Source: Bacteroidales bacterium (lineage in GTDB: Bacteria > Bacteroidota > Bacteroidia > Bacteroidales > P3). Taken from it: a stretch of DNA of 8,374 nucleotides. Numbering within the stretch: position 1 is the first letter of the stretch; the number at the start of each line of letters is the position of its first letter. The notes under the pieces were generated by a model. That model had not been told where the DNA came from and did not search any database. It saw nothing but the letters and a program-made list of their open reading frames with translations. The position numbers were made by a program, and so were the translations under genes. Shown here piece by piece: positions 8,101 through 8,374 of the stretch. The stretch covers positions 1-8,374 of the forward strand of contig JAGNRX010000045.1 in NCBI GenBank assembly GCA_017988355.1, read 5' to 3'.

Positions 8101-8305
8101 TGAATACAACCTAAGTGAAACAAGTAACGTTAACCTTCAAGTTTACGACATGAGTGGAAGAATGGTAAGCTCATTAGATAATGGTCGTCAACAAGCAGGA
8201 CAACATTCGCTTCAAATGAATGTACAAAACCTAAAAAGCGGTATCTATATGGTTAGAATCATAACAAACAACACAACAAGCACAGCTAAATTAATCGTAA
8301 GATAA
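5174..8305 (+). CDS. Secreted beta-propeller protein with T9SS type A sorting domain
   Basis: The 1043-residue product begins with a signal peptide (MKNRELLFGLVILFLSCIGL, cleavage near NAQ, 24-26). The propeller part resembles the BNR/sortilin (VPS10)-like family. It shows WISLGPNNVSGRSR at 31-44, GGVAGGLFISVNNGKNW at 59-75 with an Asp-box-like turn, and ILYLGTGEG at 99-107. Further marks are VATDGGIHTYSYD at 419-431, QFYSVGVSPDGSVVGG at 450-465, AEDGIYKTD at 852-860 and AATYGKGLFAY at 926-936. Residues 540-760 carry no motif I can name. The C-terminus (about 963-1043) is a T9SS type A sorting domain: LRLYPNPA, VYDMSGRMV and LKSGIYMVRI, ending KLIVR. The protein should cross the outer membrane by T9SS and be anchored or released after tail removal. 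Its ligand or substrate is unknown; no catalytic site is evident. It has its own promoter and terminator. Codon choice shifts along the gene towards AAC, GAC and TTC. Confidence 0.9.
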   Translation: MKNRELLFGLVILFLSCIGLNSVNAQTNDQWISLGPNNVSGRSRTIIFDRFNNDIMYSGGVAGGLFISVNNGKNWQEITLGDGQQNLAITAIAQDNNGILYLGTGEGNYLNNGFGINNNTIGMLGNGVYKSTTLNSTNKNWAANLTSDDAKYSWATQEIKFELLDFTRPTSQYNYGDGKAFVNKIAVNRSTNKVYVATNDGLMQFNDDATNWTMVPAIGNATIGDIVSNKNGVLAVYYNDSKANVMLSSNDFVSSNIVLSADSLDSFDTASLSINRIRLAFGNTNPNKLYAYVNYFAEAAEGVRYYRELLVRTNDYNSINWRRTTAQTYYNAGTPDAMSIVVNDIVSPEEVYLGGNTVMKGYDANNSDIYYWERISTYTNSQNSTNGIRTSPTFVNSGINEIIIKENPLNSFDSTLIVVATDGGIHTYSYDPILFRTEWNLSTKNMITTQFYSVGVSPDGSVVGGTEANGSVYIANSGNIGENKSGDVIWTVNSPGYNPNGFQYSTSGGKVGTSQFQRILPTPRKSLILSRPLGQIARTYGNNGDYSVIDDVTWNYSSSLFPNGIIENSTWRPYEPAKTPMFLWESTNSQLPDSMFLVINKNTSVNFVYDTTWREGSIINIGDSVLAKSPTMEYPFTYTFTKPLQYNQDTAIRIKNPIQSRLFFGTSQGVFVCPNINDYIASPLQGSLTPITMVKFYETTKFANVPTEEINCFAITDDGKTLFVSADKVSANSDTTFLYRFDLSNKDFQNSQSSISIIPEVMIFTRKITSISVDKNNGNNMILTFGTYLSSKSNIQVSNNALAQPFSSATFKEAINVDPINDENFLPNNKPVFCALIESVTGSTDKVAYIGAEDGIYKTDNYLGTPATGGKVTINWEKMQGIPNVPVFQLTQQTMRLPKYEFYNYVGQNSFQTSFARTELPGAIYAATYGKGLFAYLGDTIAPNETVIGINENIAKINQTTNLRLYPNPANSSTTLEYNLSETSNVNLQVYDMSGRMVSSLDNGRQQAGQHSLQMNVQNLKSGIYMVRIITNNTTSTAKLIVR

Positions 8306-8328
8306 TTTAACAAACAATATATTATAGG

Positions 8329-8358
8329 AAAGGAGACCTTGATGGTCTCCTTTTTTTT
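8329..8358 (+). terminator. Strong intrinsic terminator after the T9SS propeller gene
   Basis: A 10-bp perfect stem pairs 8329-8338 (AAAGGAGACC) with 8344-8353 (GGTCTCCTTT) around the loop TTGAT. A run of eight T covers 8351-8358, the first three of which pair in the stem. It lies 23 bases after the stop codon of the upstream gene and is the only strong terminator in the window. The stem is much richer in G-C than its surroundings. The remaining bases to 8374 hold nothing I can name. Confidence 0.93.
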
Positions 8359-8374
8359 GTGCCTAAAACTTCAC

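Overview
The window is strongly AT-rich and every gene lies on the + strand. It looks like a member of the Bacteroidota. Three things support this: a complete-looking bat (Bacteroides aerotolerance) gene string, a large secreted protein ending in a type IX secretion (T9SS) sorting domain, and a TAnnTTTG-type -7 promoter element. I cannot fix the order. An RseC-family protein with the Bacteroidales-like Cys signature leans towards a Bacteroidales or related lineage, but only weakly.

Region 1 (1-4609) is the bat cluster: the 3' end of batA, then batB, batC, batD and batE, separated by only 1, 4, 8 and 4 bases. This is one operon whose promoter, and probably the MoxR ATPase and DUF58 genes usual in such clusters, lie upstream of the window. 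The products form an inner-membrane/periplasmic set. BatA and BatB are membrane-anchored VWA domains with a metal-binding MIDAS. BatC is a TPR lipoprotein with a long charged tail. BatD is a large periplasmic beta-rich protein with one membrane anchor and a cytoplasmic tail. BatE combines TPR, two membrane helices and an SH3-like domain. The family is linked to aerotolerance and envelope stress, probably through MoxR/VWA-type chaperone or assembly activity. The biochemical role is not settled.

Region 2 (4620-5036) is a small RseC/MucC-like membrane protein with a Cys-rich head. It follows batE by 10 bases and is probably the last gene of the operon. Relatives usually sit beside rnf genes; none is visible here.

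Region 3 (5037-5173) is a 137-base intergenic stretch holding a probable promoter, a small inverted repeat and a short ATT repeat.

Region 4 (5174-8305) is a monocistronic-looking gene for a 1043-residue exported beta-propeller protein with a T9SS type A tail. It is closed by a strong intrinsic terminator at 8329-8358. I found no mobile element, RNA gene or CRISPR array, and no clearly new system. The most useful leads are the rnf-less RseC attached to the bat operon and the secreted propeller with its shifted codon use.
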